A DNA stretch of 64,000 nucleotides from positions 62,001-126,000 of the forward strand of contig CAVSMF010000001.1 of the NCBI GenBank assembly GCA_963728975.1. Direction: 5' to 3'. Source of the DNA: DATFCK01 sp963728975. Its GTDB lineage: Bacteria > Verrucomicrobiota > Verrucomicrobiia > Chthoniobacterales > UBA10450. Below are positions 8,477 through 17,120 of the stretch, one piece after another (the first letter of the stretch is position 1; each line of letters opens with the position of its first letter). The translations under genes and the position numbers were made by a program. A model generated the notes under the pieces. The model was not told where the DNA came from. It saw only the letters and a program-made list of their open reading frames with translations, and searched no databases.

Positions 8477-10405
8477 TTATGCCCCGACCTGACTGAGGAT
8501 GCTGCGCAGTTCGTGGACGTCGACCGGCTTGATCAGATGGAAATCGAATCCAGCCTCTTTGCTGCGGCGGATGTCGTCGTCGGTTCCGAAACCGGTGAGA
8601 GCGACCCCTTTAACGGGGCGAGTCCGCTTCACCTCGGAAATAATGTCGTAACCGCTGCCGTCAGGGAGACCGATATCGCTCAAAATCACATCGAAATCGC
8701 GCGCGTCGATCATGGCAAAAGCGCTTTGACTTGAGTCGGCCACGGCAATTTCATGGCCGAAGTGTTGAAGCAACCTGGCCAGGACCCGGCGGGTATCTTC
8801 GTGATCTTCGACCAGCAAAATGCGCAACACTTTGGTGGGCCTATCCGGAACATGGGTGGCAACCCCGCTGCGTCCCACCCGGTCTTTAACGACATCGAGC
8901 ATGACTTTGAAGGTGGCGCCGTGGCTTCTTCCCCGGCTTTCAACCGTGATCGCGCCGTGATGAAGATCGATCAGGCTTTTCGAGATGGCCAGGCCAAGCC
9001 CAAGACCGCCAAACTGACGGGAGATCGTGCGGTCGCTTTGCTCAAAAGGATTAAATATCGATTTCTGGCGCTGCGCCTCGATTCCAATTCCGGTGTCGGA
9101 GACTTCAAAAACAAAATGCTCGTGATGGTCGTTACTGGTCCGGATGGCAATTCCTCCGCCGGGCCCGGTAAATTTCACGGCGTTATTGAGCAGATTCCAG
9201 AAAACCTGCTGGATCCGGACCGGGTCAGCCCAGATGTGGAAGTCTTTGGCCTTCAATTCCATCGAGACTTTGAGCTCTTTATTGGCAATGTTTGCCCGCG
9301 TCATGTCGAGTGCCTCCCGCAGGACCGCATGGGCGTCGATGCACTTGAACTGGAGTTCGATCTTGCCTCGAGTAACTCGGGTGAGATCGAGTAAGTCGTC
9401 AATCAGCCGCGCCTGTAACTGCACGTTCCTCTGAATCGTTTGCAGATCCTCGGCAAATTCGGCCGGAAGTTTTGAGGCATTCTCATAGAGATAACTGGCC
9501 GCGGCCAAGGCCGGAGTCAGAGGCGTCCGCAGCTCGTGGCTGAGCGCAGCCAGAAAATCGTCCTTGGCCTGGTTTGCCTGCTCGGCCGCAATTTTTGCCG
9601 ATTCCATCCGGCGATTGCGGACTTGCTCGGTCACATCGCGGGTCACTTTTGAAAAACCCCGGATCAGGCCCGTTTCATCCCGCAACGCGGTCAGCGTGAC
9701 CTCGGCAAAAAAGGTGGTCCCATCCTTGCGGACTCGGAGTCCCTGGTCGCGGACGCACCCTCGCCGTTGGGCTTGGGCGAGGTTTTGTTGCGGCTTGCCG
9801 GCAGCGACATCCTCCGCGGTATAAAAACAGGCGAAATTCTTTCCGATAATTTCCGCGGCTTTGTATTGCTTGGTCTTTTCAGCGCCTGAATTCCAGGTTG
9901 CCACGTTGCCCAGGGGATCAAGCATGTAGATGGCATACTCTTCCACGTCTTCGACCAAGCGACGGAACTGCTCCTCACTGGAACGGAGTCTTTCTTCCTG
10001 CTGCTTCCGCTCGGTCATGTCGCACATCACCAGCACGAAACCGCCCGGCTCCCCGTTTTTCTCCGGCATCGGAGTGATGACCTGGCAGGTCCAAATCCTG
10101 GCTCCATCCTTGCGCAAGCGCCAGCCCTCGATCTCGGCCCGGCCGCTGGCCAGGGCCTTCTCCAGCCTTGGCGGCAGGCTCTGCGGATTGTCGTCGTCGC
10201 CTGTCAAAAAGAGCGAAAAATTCCGGCCGGCGGTTTCTTCCGATGAATATCCGGTAATTCGCTCCGCCCCGGGATTCCAGCTGGTGACGCAGCCGTTGTG
10301 ATCGAGAGTAACAATCCCGTGGTCCCGGATGCTTTGGACCAGACCCTGAAAATCGACCTGGGCTGCTTTGTCGGAATTAGATTGCGTAGTTCGCTGCTTC
10401 CTCAT
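8477..10405 (-). CDS. Hybrid sensor histidine kinase / response regulator (PAS-PAS-HisKA-HATPase-REC)
   Basis: The protein has 642 residues and no membrane segment, so it is a cytoplasmic sensor. PAS domains lie at about 18-135 and 145-262 (each with the PAC-type DxTERK or DVTEQ end). HisKA has its phosphorylatable His at 290 in LSHELRTPLTP. The ATPase domain has the N box WNLLNNAVKF (about 403-412), DTGIGIE and GGLGLGLA. The receiver domain (about 528-640) has acceptor Asp577 in LSDIGLPDG and Lys626 in LIKPVD. A hybrid kinase of this type normally passes phosphate to a separate partner; none is adjacent. Signal unknown; PAS domains often sense redox state or small ligands. Confidence 0.92.
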   Translation of the reverse strand: MRKQRTTQSNSDKAAQVDFQGLVQSIRDHGIVTLDHNGCVTSWNPGAERITGYSSEETAGRNFSLFLTGDDDNPQSLPPRLEKALASGRAEIEGWRLRKDGARIWTCQVITPMPEKNGEPGGFVLVMCDMTERKQQEERLRSSEEQFRRLVEDVEEYAIYMLDPLGNVATWNSGAEKTKQYKAAEIIGKNFACFYTAEDVAAGKPQQNLAQAQRRGCVRDQGLRVRKDGTTFFAEVTLTALRDETGLIRGFSKVTRDVTEQVRNRRMESAKIAAEQANQAKDDFLAALSHELRTPLTPALAAASYLYENASKLPAEFAEDLQTIQRNVQLQARLIDDLLDLTRVTRGKIELQFKCIDAHAVLREALDMTRANIANKELKVSMELKAKDFHIWADPVRIQQVFWNLLNNAVKFTGPGGGIAIRTSNDHHEHFVFEVSDTGIGIEAQRQKSIFNPFEQSDRTISRQFGGLGLGLAISKSLIDLHHGAITVESRGRSHGATFKVMLDVVKDRVGRSGVATHVPDRPTKVLRILLVEDHEDTRRVLARLLQHFGHEIAVADSSQSAFAMIDARDFDVILSDIGLPDGSGYDIISEVKRTRPVKGVALTGFGTDDDIRRSKEAGFDFHLIKPVDVHELRSILSQVGA

Positions 10406-10560
10406 TCGAGCCCGGCTTCTTTCGAAGGTGTACCGGAATTTCTATGGCGTCACCTGGATTCTAGCCGAACGAAAAGGAGCAAGCGCAATTCCAGATCCGG
10501 AAGTCGATTAAAGAATTCTGAAGTTTCCGCGGTCTTCGCTCCGCAGGCGACGCTCTCGCC

Positions 10561-11826
10561 CTACAAACCCAGCCTTTCCCGTCCGGACGGACGGCTGAGA
10601 TCGAGCGCCGGACCGAGCGGAACGATGCGGGTGGGATTAATCCCGGTATGCGTCATATAATAATGCCGTTTGATCTGGTCGAAGTTAACCGTCTCAGCAA
10701 CCCCGGGCTGTTGATATAAATCGGTCAGATAGCCCTGGAGGCTCGTATAATCGACGATCCGGCGGATGTTACATTTGAAATGACCGTGATAGACGACATC
10801 GAACCTAACAAGTGTACAGAAGAGACGCCAGTCCGCTTCGACGATGCGGCTGCTGAATAAATAGCGGCTCATCACCAGACGCTGCTCCATCTGATCGAGC
10901 GCCTCGAAGACTTTTCGGCAGGCTCTTTCATACGGTCCTTGCCGGGTGGCAAAGCCCGCTTTGTAAACGCCGTTGTTGATATTGTCGTGAAGAAAATTAG
11001 CGAGCTTGTTGTGCTCGGCCTCGATCTCTTTCGGGAAAAAATCGACATCCCGGTTCGCGGCAAAGGCGGCGAAAGCATGGTTGAACATGCGACAGATGTC
11101 GTCCTCGCAATTATTGACGATCCGTTTGGTTTCCTTGTCCCAAAGCGCGGGAACCGTGACCCGTCCGTCAAAATCGGGATCTGTCGCCCGATAGGCCTCA
11201 CTCAAATAGAAGCCATCTCATAAATAGGGGTAGGCCGCGTGGCAGCCCGATTTTTCGGTTTGAACAAGGCGCGCCGAGGAAGCATGTCCGGTGCGACCTG
11301 CGACCGAGAAGCAACGCCGTTCAAACCAAAAAGCGGCACCACCCAGAGGGCAAGAACAATTTGGGGCGTCTGGCGGCGTTGCTCGCTCCTTACAGACCGC
11401 TGCGGGTATGCTCGTCGCTCGCGCCTTGCCATCCACCCCAAATTGTTCTTGCGCGGCCCGCCCCTATTTATGAGATGGCTTCTAATGAAAACCATTCACC
11501 GGATCGGTGGACGCAAACGAATCGCTCGCGCCGGTAAGGGTGGCGGCGCCGGTTGTTTCCGGAGAAAACTCGCGAAAAGCCCACCCTTTTTCGTCCCGGA
11601 TCGGGTTGACAATGGTCAGGCCGATGGCTGACTCCAATCCGATCAGCTTCCGAAAAATCACGGTCCGACTCGCCCACGGACAGGCCAGCGAAGCATAAAG
11701 ATGGTAGCGCCCGGCCGCCGCTGGATAAGGGGTCGATCCATCCCTGGAGATCCATTCCCGGAACGCGTCTTCTTGGCGCTCAAATTCGCCCGTTGCGGAA
11801 GTCTCGGCGGTAAATTGGGCGATCAT
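10561..11826 (-). pseudogene. yqjG: Glutathionyl-hydroquinone reductase (Xi-class GST, YqjG/ECM4 type), split by an insertion
   Basis: The N-terminal half (11826 down to 11485) encodes FERQEDAFREWI and the catalytic CPW motif in YHLYASLACPWASR. The C-terminal half (11206 down to 10561) encodes YLSEAYRATDPDFDGRVTVP, then LWDKET and the helical GST domain. Between them sits a 274-bp palindromic element flanked by TA. Removing the element and one TA joins TDPVNGFH to YLSEAYRAT in frame and yields 329 residues, the normal size of this enzyme. The insertion adds a TAG stop at its edge, so the intact gene is disrupted. The C-terminal piece alone could start at a TTG. The family reduces glutathionyl-hydroquinones using glutathione. 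The gene lies 20 bases after the alcohol dehydrogenase gene, probably in one operon. Confidence 0.9.
11209..11482. mobile_element. Miniature TA-flanked palindromic element (family A, copy 2) inside the hydroquinone reductase gene
   Basis: The two ends are near-perfect inverted repeats of about 30 bp beginning GAAGCCATCTCATAAATAGG. They are flanked by TA at 11207-11208 and 11483-11484, the target duplication typical of IS630/Tc1-mariner transposition. A second inverted pair, GCAAGAACAATTTGGGG, lies inside (near 11350 and 11440). The core between them (gcgttgctcgctccttacag, then cgctgcgggtatgctcgtcg) recurs in the other copies. No transposase is encoded, so it would be moved in trans (MITE-like). 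Confidence 0.88.
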
Positions 11827-11846
11827 TGGTGCTGCTCGATCTCAAT

Positions 11847-12836
11847 TTATTTCGTCATTGAGAGCACCGCCGTCCCGGTCAACCGACCGGCCCGAAGCTG
11901 ATCGAGAGCATCATTTGCTTGTTCCAGGCCAAAAGCGGTGGTGTGGGTGAGCACCGGGATGCGCGGGGCCAGAGCCAGAAATTCCGCGCCGTCGGCCCGG
12001 GTAAGGTTGGCAACGGAGCAGATGCGCCTTTCGTTCCAGAGATCGGCATACGGAAAGGCTGGAATATCACTCATGTGAATCCCGCCGCAGACAATGACGC
12101 CGCCTTTGGCCAGGGCGCGCAGGGCAGCGGGGACAAGCGCGCCTACCGGCGCGAAGATGATGGCGGCGTCGAGCCGCTCCGGTGGAAGTTGATCGGAACC
12201 GCCGGCCCACACTGCGCCTAACGATCGAGCCGATTTCTGCCCCGCCTCGTCGCCCGGCCGGGTAAAGGCAAAGATTCGCCGTCCTTCGTAGATCGCGACC
12301 TGCGAAATAAGATGAGCCGCCGCCCCGAACCCGTAGATCCCCAGGTGGACGGGATCGCCGGTCTTTCGAAGGGAACGATATCCAATCATTCCCGCACAAA
12401 GAAGCGGCGCCACCGCTACATCATCGTAGTTGGCCGGCAACGGAAAACAAAACCGGGCATCGGCCACGGCAAACTCCGCATATCCACCGTCGATGGTGTA
12501 GCCGGTGAAACGGGCGTTGTCGCACAGATTCTCACGGTTGGATCGGCAATACGAACATTCGCCGTCAGTCCAGCCCAGCCATGGTATTCCAACCCGCTGC
12601 CCAAGCGAAAATCCGGTAACCCGCTCGCCCAGTTTTTCGATGTGGCCAACGATTTGGTGACCAGGGATAACCGGAAGTTTGGGATTCGGCAACTCGCCGT
12701 CCAGCAGATGAAGATCAGTCCGGCAAACCGCGCAGGCCGCCACTTTCACAAGAAGTTGATCCGGCGCGGGGGCCGGCACGGGCATATCCCGGAGCTGCAA
12801 CGACTTTCCGGGACGGTCAAGCACCATGGCGCGCAT
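11847..12836 (-). CDS. Zinc-dependent alcohol dehydrogenase family protein
   Basis: The protein has 329 residues of the medium-chain dehydrogenase/reductase fold. The catalytic zinc site is visible in ACAVCRTDLH (Cys and Asp) and PGHQIVGHIE (His-Glu region). The structural zinc lobe reads DGECSYCRSNRENLC, with three Cys; the usual first Cys is Asp. The cofactor domain has GIYGFGAAAHLISQVA, a GxGxxA variant of the nucleotide-binding loop. It belongs to a branch often annotated as propanol-preferring or AdhA-like; substrate is uncertain. The divergent gene starts 102 bases upstream. The split hydroquinone reductase gene follows after 20 bases. Confidence 0.88.
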   Translation of the reverse strand: MRAMVLDRPGKSLQLRDMPVPAPAPDQLLVKVAACAVCRTDLHLLDGELPNPKLPVIPGHQIVGHIEKLGERVTGFSLGQRVGIPWLGWTDGECSYCRSNRENLCDNARFTGYTIDGGYAEFAVADARFCFPLPANYDDVAVAPLLCAGMIGYRSLRKTGDPVHLGIYGFGAAAHLISQVAIYEGRRIFAFTRPGDEAGQKSARSLGAVWAGGSDQLPPERLDAAIIFAPVGALVPAALRALAKGGVIVCGGIHMSDIPAFPYADLWNERRICSVANLTRADGAEFLALAPRIPVLTHTTAFGLEQANDALDQLRAGRLTGTAVLSMTK

Positions 12837-12938
12837 TCGATCTCCTTACCCTCGGACCGGGAGGATGCAACGACCGAAGTGATTTTGCGTTGCATTTCCG
12901 GGCTGGCGGCACCAGACTCACGCCAGCATTCCAACACA

Positions 12939-13529
12939 ATGAGCACGCCTCCCAGTGGGGATGACGAGCTGCGCTTGGCACGGCCGGACAACCCGCCGCC
13001 GCGTCTGCTTCAGTCGGCTGTTACTAGCCCCGAATTACAACTTCCCGCGAGAACCGCCGAGGAGCGCGGTTTCTCACGCGCTGCCTGGATCGTTATCACC
13101 GTCGCCATCGTCCTGGTCATGAGCTTCGCCGCAGCCGGTATTATATATTGGAGGATTCAGTCCCGGCGGTTTCCGGTCGTTGTCACCATTGGGGTACCCG
13201 AGGAGCGCGCCGCGACCGCTCCGGCCAGCCAAACCCAACCTTCGCCCGAGCCGAGCCAGGCGCCGGCTAGACCTGCCCACGTCTTAGCCCCCCTTATTCC
13301 GGTGAACCCGGATATGCTGCATGTGACTTCGATTGCCATGGGAACTCCGCCCCTGGCAATAGTAAACGGTAAACGGCTGGCTGAGGGCGACTCGCTTACG
13401 TTAAGCACCTCCCTAGGCACTGTCACAATTCGTGTTGTTTCAATCGAGGATGGCCTTGTTCGGTTTAGGCACGGCGGCGAAACCATTGATGTAAAGATGC
13501 AAACGGAAGCGGGAAAAACGCGGCCCTGA
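12939..13529 (+). CDS. Inner-membrane protein with GspC/PulC-like C-terminal domain
   Basis: The ATG at 12939 gives 196 residues. The open frame extends upstream to 12312, but that part is antisense to the alcohol dehydrogenase. A cytoplasmic N terminus of about 50 residues precedes one membrane helix (WIVITVAIVLVMSFAAAGII). A Pro/Ala/Ser-rich linker leads to a domain with VTSIAMGTPPLAIVNGKRLA, EGDSL, VSIEDG and VRFRHGGE. This pattern resembles the HR domain of type II secretion GspC or the PilP family. No other secretion gene is adjacent, so the link to secretion is tentative. No clear ribosome binding site is visible. Confidence 0.7.
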   Translation: MSTPPSGDDELRLARPDNPPPRLLQSAVTSPELQLPARTAEERGFSRAAWIVITVAIVLVMSFAAAGIIYWRIQSRRFPVVVTIGVPEERAATAPASQTQPSPEPSQAPARPAHVLAPLIPVNPDMLHVTSIAMGTPPLAIVNGKRLAEGDSLTLSTSLGTVTIRVVSIEDGLVRFRHGGETIDVKMQTEAGKTRP

Positions 13530-13614
13530 TTTTGAGGTCCCGTCGGTCGCGGCCCGGTCAGTGCCGTGCGATTCGCTTTTCCCGCCACTGGCAAGACAGG
13601 CCGCGGCGGTCTTA

Positions 13615-13788
13615 GGAGACTGTTGAAACACTGGAGCGGGTTGCGTTGATTTTGGCCCTGCCCGGCGTTGCTCGCTTAGCCGAGATCGCTGCGGATATCG
13701 GCTATGCACTCCCGCTCGGACCGCTTGCGCCTTGGCCAAGGCCAAAATCCACAGCAACGCGGCCCACCCCGGTATTTCAATGCTCTCT
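13615..13788. mobile_element. Miniature TA-flanked palindromic element (family B, copy 1)
   Basis: The left end is TA then ggagactgttgaaacactgg. The right end, reverse complemented, is TA then agagagcattgaaataccgg. An inner inverted pair gattttggcc / ggccaaaatc is present. The core gcgttgctcgcttagccgag, then atcgctgcggatatcggcta, is nearly identical to copy 2 at 27949-28235. The right TA plus the next base form the TAA stop codon of the RND transporter gene. Confidence 0.8.
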
Positions 13789-16700
13789 TAGCCTGCTCCT
13801 GTCGGCAGGGGCCGGCCGACAGTGCCATCGCCGCCAGACCCGGCCTCGGTTTCGTGGTGGAAATGCGCGCTGCGCAGGAATGGAACGCGGTCGAGGACGC
13901 GTTCCTGAAACCATTCCAAGGAGAGATAGATCACCGGGGTAATGTAAAGGGTGATCAATTGTGAAACGATCAACCCTCCAACGATGACCAGCCCCAGCGG
14001 ACGCCGGGCGGAGCCGCCCGCCCCAAAACCAAATGCGATCGGCAATGCCCCCATCAAAGCCGACAGAGTCGTCATAAGAATTGGGCGAAACCGCTCCACG
14101 CTCGCTTCGTGAATGGCCGAGCGGCGGTCGTAGCCTTCATCCAATCGATGAAGCGCGAAATCGACAATCATGATTCCGTTCTTTTTCACGATGCCCATGA
14201 GAAGGAAGAGACCGATCACGGAATAAAGCGAAAGGGTGGAACGAAAAAGCCAAAGTGTCATCAAACCGCCGACGACCGCGGGAAAAAGGGTGGAGAGAAC
14301 GGTAACCGGGTGGACATAGCTCTCGTAGAGAATGCCGAGAATCACATACATGACGAACACGGCAGCGATAACGAGGAAGGGTAAAGCCTGGAAGAGTTGC
14401 TCGAGCACCCGGCCTTCACCCTGCAACTCGCCTTTTACCGTCGGCGGCAAAACTTCCGCGGCCGTTTTTTCAATATAGTTGGTGACATCGCCAAGGGCGA
14501 CACCCGGTTTGGTATCGAAGCCGAAGGTAACGCTGGTGAATTGATTGGTGTGATTGACCGATTGCAAACCGAGCGATTCCTTTGAATTGGTAATCGCGCG
14601 GATCGGGATCAGTTTGGTGCCATTGTCGGGTTTGACATAAATCTGCCGAAAATCCTGCGGGCCCGACCGGGCTTGATCATCTGCTTCGACGATCACCTGA
14701 TATTGATCGTCGGCTTGCTTGATCAGGTAGACATAGTTCTGGGAGTAGGCGGCGCGGAGCAGGTTTTCGAGGTTGGTGGTGGAAACGCCGTAAAGTCCGG
14801 CCCGGCCGTGCTCGATATTAATGTCGAGATTGGGAGTGTGACGGAAAAGGTCGGAACGGGGCGGACTGGCGAAGCCATCGTAATTTTTCAGTTTTGCCTC
14901 CAGCTTGTCGGCTGCGGCATAAACTTGATCCGGATTGATGCCGCTCAAGACGTAGGTGTAGCGCCCGAAGGAGCTGCCGGTTGCTCCAATGTTGATCTGC
15001 AAAACCGGCTGTGGATTGAGGGTTGGAAAAACTCCCGGAATTTCGCTGCACGCTTTCCGGAGCTGGGCGGTGACGGTTTCGATATCGGGGCGTTGGCTCG
15101 CGTCTTTCAAAAAAAGGACCGTGAAAACACCCGCGCCCAGGCCGGACCGCCCTGCCACCGTGAAATATTTATCAACCGCCGGATTGGCTTGAAGGATGGG
15201 ATCGAGTTTTTCCTGGAGCCGGCGTTGCTGGTCGGGCGAGGCGCCTTCCTGGACGATGAAAAATCCGCGGATCGTTCCGCTGTCGCCGGTGGGCAGGAGA
15301 GTAAAGGGAAGCTGTTTGAAAAAGAAGAAGACGCCCAGGGCGCAGGCGACGATGATCGGCAACGCGAGCCAGCCGCGGTCGAGAAACCGGTCGAGAGAAC
15401 GGCTGTAAAACTGGAGCAACGGCTGGAAAAACCGGCTGAAGAGCCGTTCGGTCCAGGTTTTGCGGTGGTCAGGACCGCGTTCGGCGAGAATGCGCGAGCA
15501 CATCAAGGGAGTCAGGGTCAAGGAGACGAGACCGGAGGCAAGAATGGCCACGATGATGGTGATGGCGAACTCACGGAAGATCCGGCCTAACAGTTCCGGC
15601 ATGAAAGCGAGCGGAATGAAGACCGCGGCCAGGGAAAGGGTCATGGAGAGAATGGTGAACGATATTTCCCCGGCGCTATTGAGAGTGGCGCGATAAATCG
15701 ATTCCCCGGCTTCGGCGCGTCTGACTACATTCTCGAGAAAGACGATCGCGTCGTCGACCAGGAATCCGATGGCCAGGGTAAGGGCCATGAGGGTCAGGTT
15801 ATTGATCGAGTAACCGAACGCCCACATCGCCACAAAAGTGATCAGAAACGACATGGGCAAGGCCACCATCGGGATAAGGGTGTCGCTGGCCCGGCCGAGG
15901 AAGATGAAAATGACCAAGATGACGAGGACAAAGGCGATGGCGAGCGTACCCTGAACGTCATGCAGTGAGTTGACAATCGATTGCGAGCGATCGAACACCG
16001 GAATGAGGCGAATGGAGCCGGGCAATTCGCGTTGCAGACCGGGCAATAACGCCCGGACCGAGCGGGCCACGGCAACGGCATTCGCTCCTGCCTGACGGGA
16101 GACGGCAAAGACAATGACAGAAGCAGGGGGACGAAAATTGCGCACAAAGAAATGCCGGGAGAGCCGCTCGTTTTCGACGCCGTCGATGACACGCGCGACA
16201 TCGCGAACGTAAATGGGGGAGCCGTTGCTGCCGCGTTTCACGATGAGATTGCGGTAGCTCTCCGCGGTTTCTAACTGCCCGTTAGGCCGGAGGGTAATCG
16301 ATTTGTTGGCGCCGTCGAACTGGCCGGCGCCGGAGTAAGCTGTGCCCGCGTGAATGGCGGCCGCCAGCTCGTCGAAAGTCATGTTTCGGGCGGCCAGCTT
16401 GCCCGGATCGACCTTGATCCGAATCGCGCCCTTGACCCCGTAGATATTGACCTCCGAGACGCCGGGCAGGATGTTGATTCGTTGCGACACCTCGGTCGTG
16501 CCGTAGCGATACAGCTCGCCGTCGCTCAGGGTGTCGCTGGTTAGGGCGACATACATGACCGGCTGATCGTTCGGGTTGGTTTTGGTAAAGGTGGGCGGGC
16601 TGGGCAAATCGGACGGAAGCTGGCCGCTGGCCCGCTGGATGGCCGACTGCACATCGGTCGCGGCGGCGTCGATCCCTTTGCTGAGACTGAACTGCAGGGT

Positions 16701-17117
16701 GATGGTGGTGTTGCCCTGGGAACTGGTGCTGGTGGTTAAATCGAGACCAGGTATTTGAGTGAACTGTTTCTCCAGCGGCGTTGCGATGGTGTTGGCCATC
16801 GTCTCCGGGTTGGCCCCCGGATAAGAGACCTGCACCCGGATGACCGGGTAATCCACTGCCGGCAGATCGTTCACTGCCAGTAGGTTGTAGGTCAGGATCC
16901 CGAAAACGATGACCGATGCGGTAAGCAGCATCGTCATCACCGGCCGCTGAATAAACGGCCGGGAAAGGCCCGATGAAAATTGCACCAGTTTTTTGGCCGG
17001 CGTGCTCTTGCTTTTCGCCCGGGCCCGATCGGCCGGCATACCCTCGCCGGCCCCGTTCCCCTTCCCGTCGTCGTCGCGCCGTTCCCCGTCGTGCCCGTTA
17101 CCTTCGGAAGTCGCCAT
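13788..17117 (-). CDS. RND efflux transporter permease (HAE1/MdtC-like)
   Basis: The protein has 1109 residues. After about 50 charged residues that normal members lack, the conserved start FIQRPVMTMLLTASVIVFGI appears. Two large periplasmic loops and 12 membrane helices follow the AcrB pattern. Proton-relay residues are visible in TM4 (GFLVDDAIVFLENV, Asp-Asp) and TM10 (GIVKKNGIMIVDFA, Lys). It would export hydrophobic or aromatic compounds by proton exchange with the adaptor encoded 3 bases upstream and an outer-membrane channel not encoded here. The last 15 residues are low in complexity, and the stop codon comes from a miniature element, so the tail may be altered. Confidence 0.93.
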   Translation of the reverse strand: MATSEGNGHDGERRDDDGKGNGAGEGMPADRARAKSKSTPAKKLVQFSSGLSRPFIQRPVMTMLLTASVIVFGILTYNLLAVNDLPAVDYPVIRVQVSYPGANPETMANTIATPLEKQFTQIPGLDLTTSTSSQGNTTITLQFSLSKGIDAAATDVQSAIQRASGQLPSDLPSPPTFTKTNPNDQPVMYVALTSDTLSDGELYRYGTTEVSQRINILPGVSEVNIYGVKGAIRIKVDPGKLAARNMTFDELAAAIHAGTAYSGAGQFDGANKSITLRPNGQLETAESYRNLIVKRGSNGSPIYVRDVARVIDGVENERLSRHFFVRNFRPPASVIVFAVSRQAGANAVAVARSVRALLPGLQRELPGSIRLIPVFDRSQSIVNSLHDVQGTLAIAFVLVILVIFIFLGRASDTLIPMVALPMSFLITFVAMWAFGYSINNLTLMALTLAIGFLVDDAIVFLENVVRRAEAGESIYRATLNSAGEISFTILSMTLSLAAVFIPLAFMPELLGRIFREFAITIIVAILASGLVSLTLTPLMCSRILAERGPDHRKTWTERLFSRFFQPLLQFYSRSLDRFLDRGWLALPIIVACALGVFFFFKQLPFTLLPTGDSGTIRGFFIVQEGASPDQQRRLQEKLDPILQANPAVDKYFTVAGRSGLGAGVFTVLFLKDASQRPDIETVTAQLRKACSEIPGVFPTLNPQPVLQINIGATGSSFGRYTYVLSGINPDQVYAAADKLEAKLKNYDGFASPPRSDLFRHTPNLDINIEHGRAGLYGVSTTNLENLLRAAYSQNYVYLIKQADDQYQVIVEADDQARSGPQDFRQIYVKPDNGTKLIPIRAITNSKESLGLQSVNHTNQFTSVTFGFDTKPGVALGDVTNYIEKTAAEVLPPTVKGELQGEGRVLEQLFQALPFLVIAAVFVMYVILGILYESYVHPVTVLSTLFPAVVGGLMTLWLFRSTLSLYSVIGLFLLMGIVKKNGIMIVDFALHRLDEGYDRRSAIHEASVERFRPILMTTLSALMGALPIAFGFGAGGSARRPLGLVIVGGLIVSQLITLYITPVIYLSLEWFQERVLDRVPFLRSAHFHHETEAGSGGDGTVGRPLPTGAG

Positions 17118-17120
17118 GTA

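Noticed and set aside
11239..11631. Frames inside the palindromic element
   Set aside because: They arise from the inverted-repeat structure and extend into the reductase gene in antisense; no transposase motif.
12312..12938. Long N-terminal extension of the GspC-like protein
   Set aside because: This stretch is exactly antisense to the alcohol dehydrogenase; the membrane protein begins naturally at 12939.
14673..15590. 305-codon plus-strand frame
   Set aside because: Antisense shadow of the RND pump gene.
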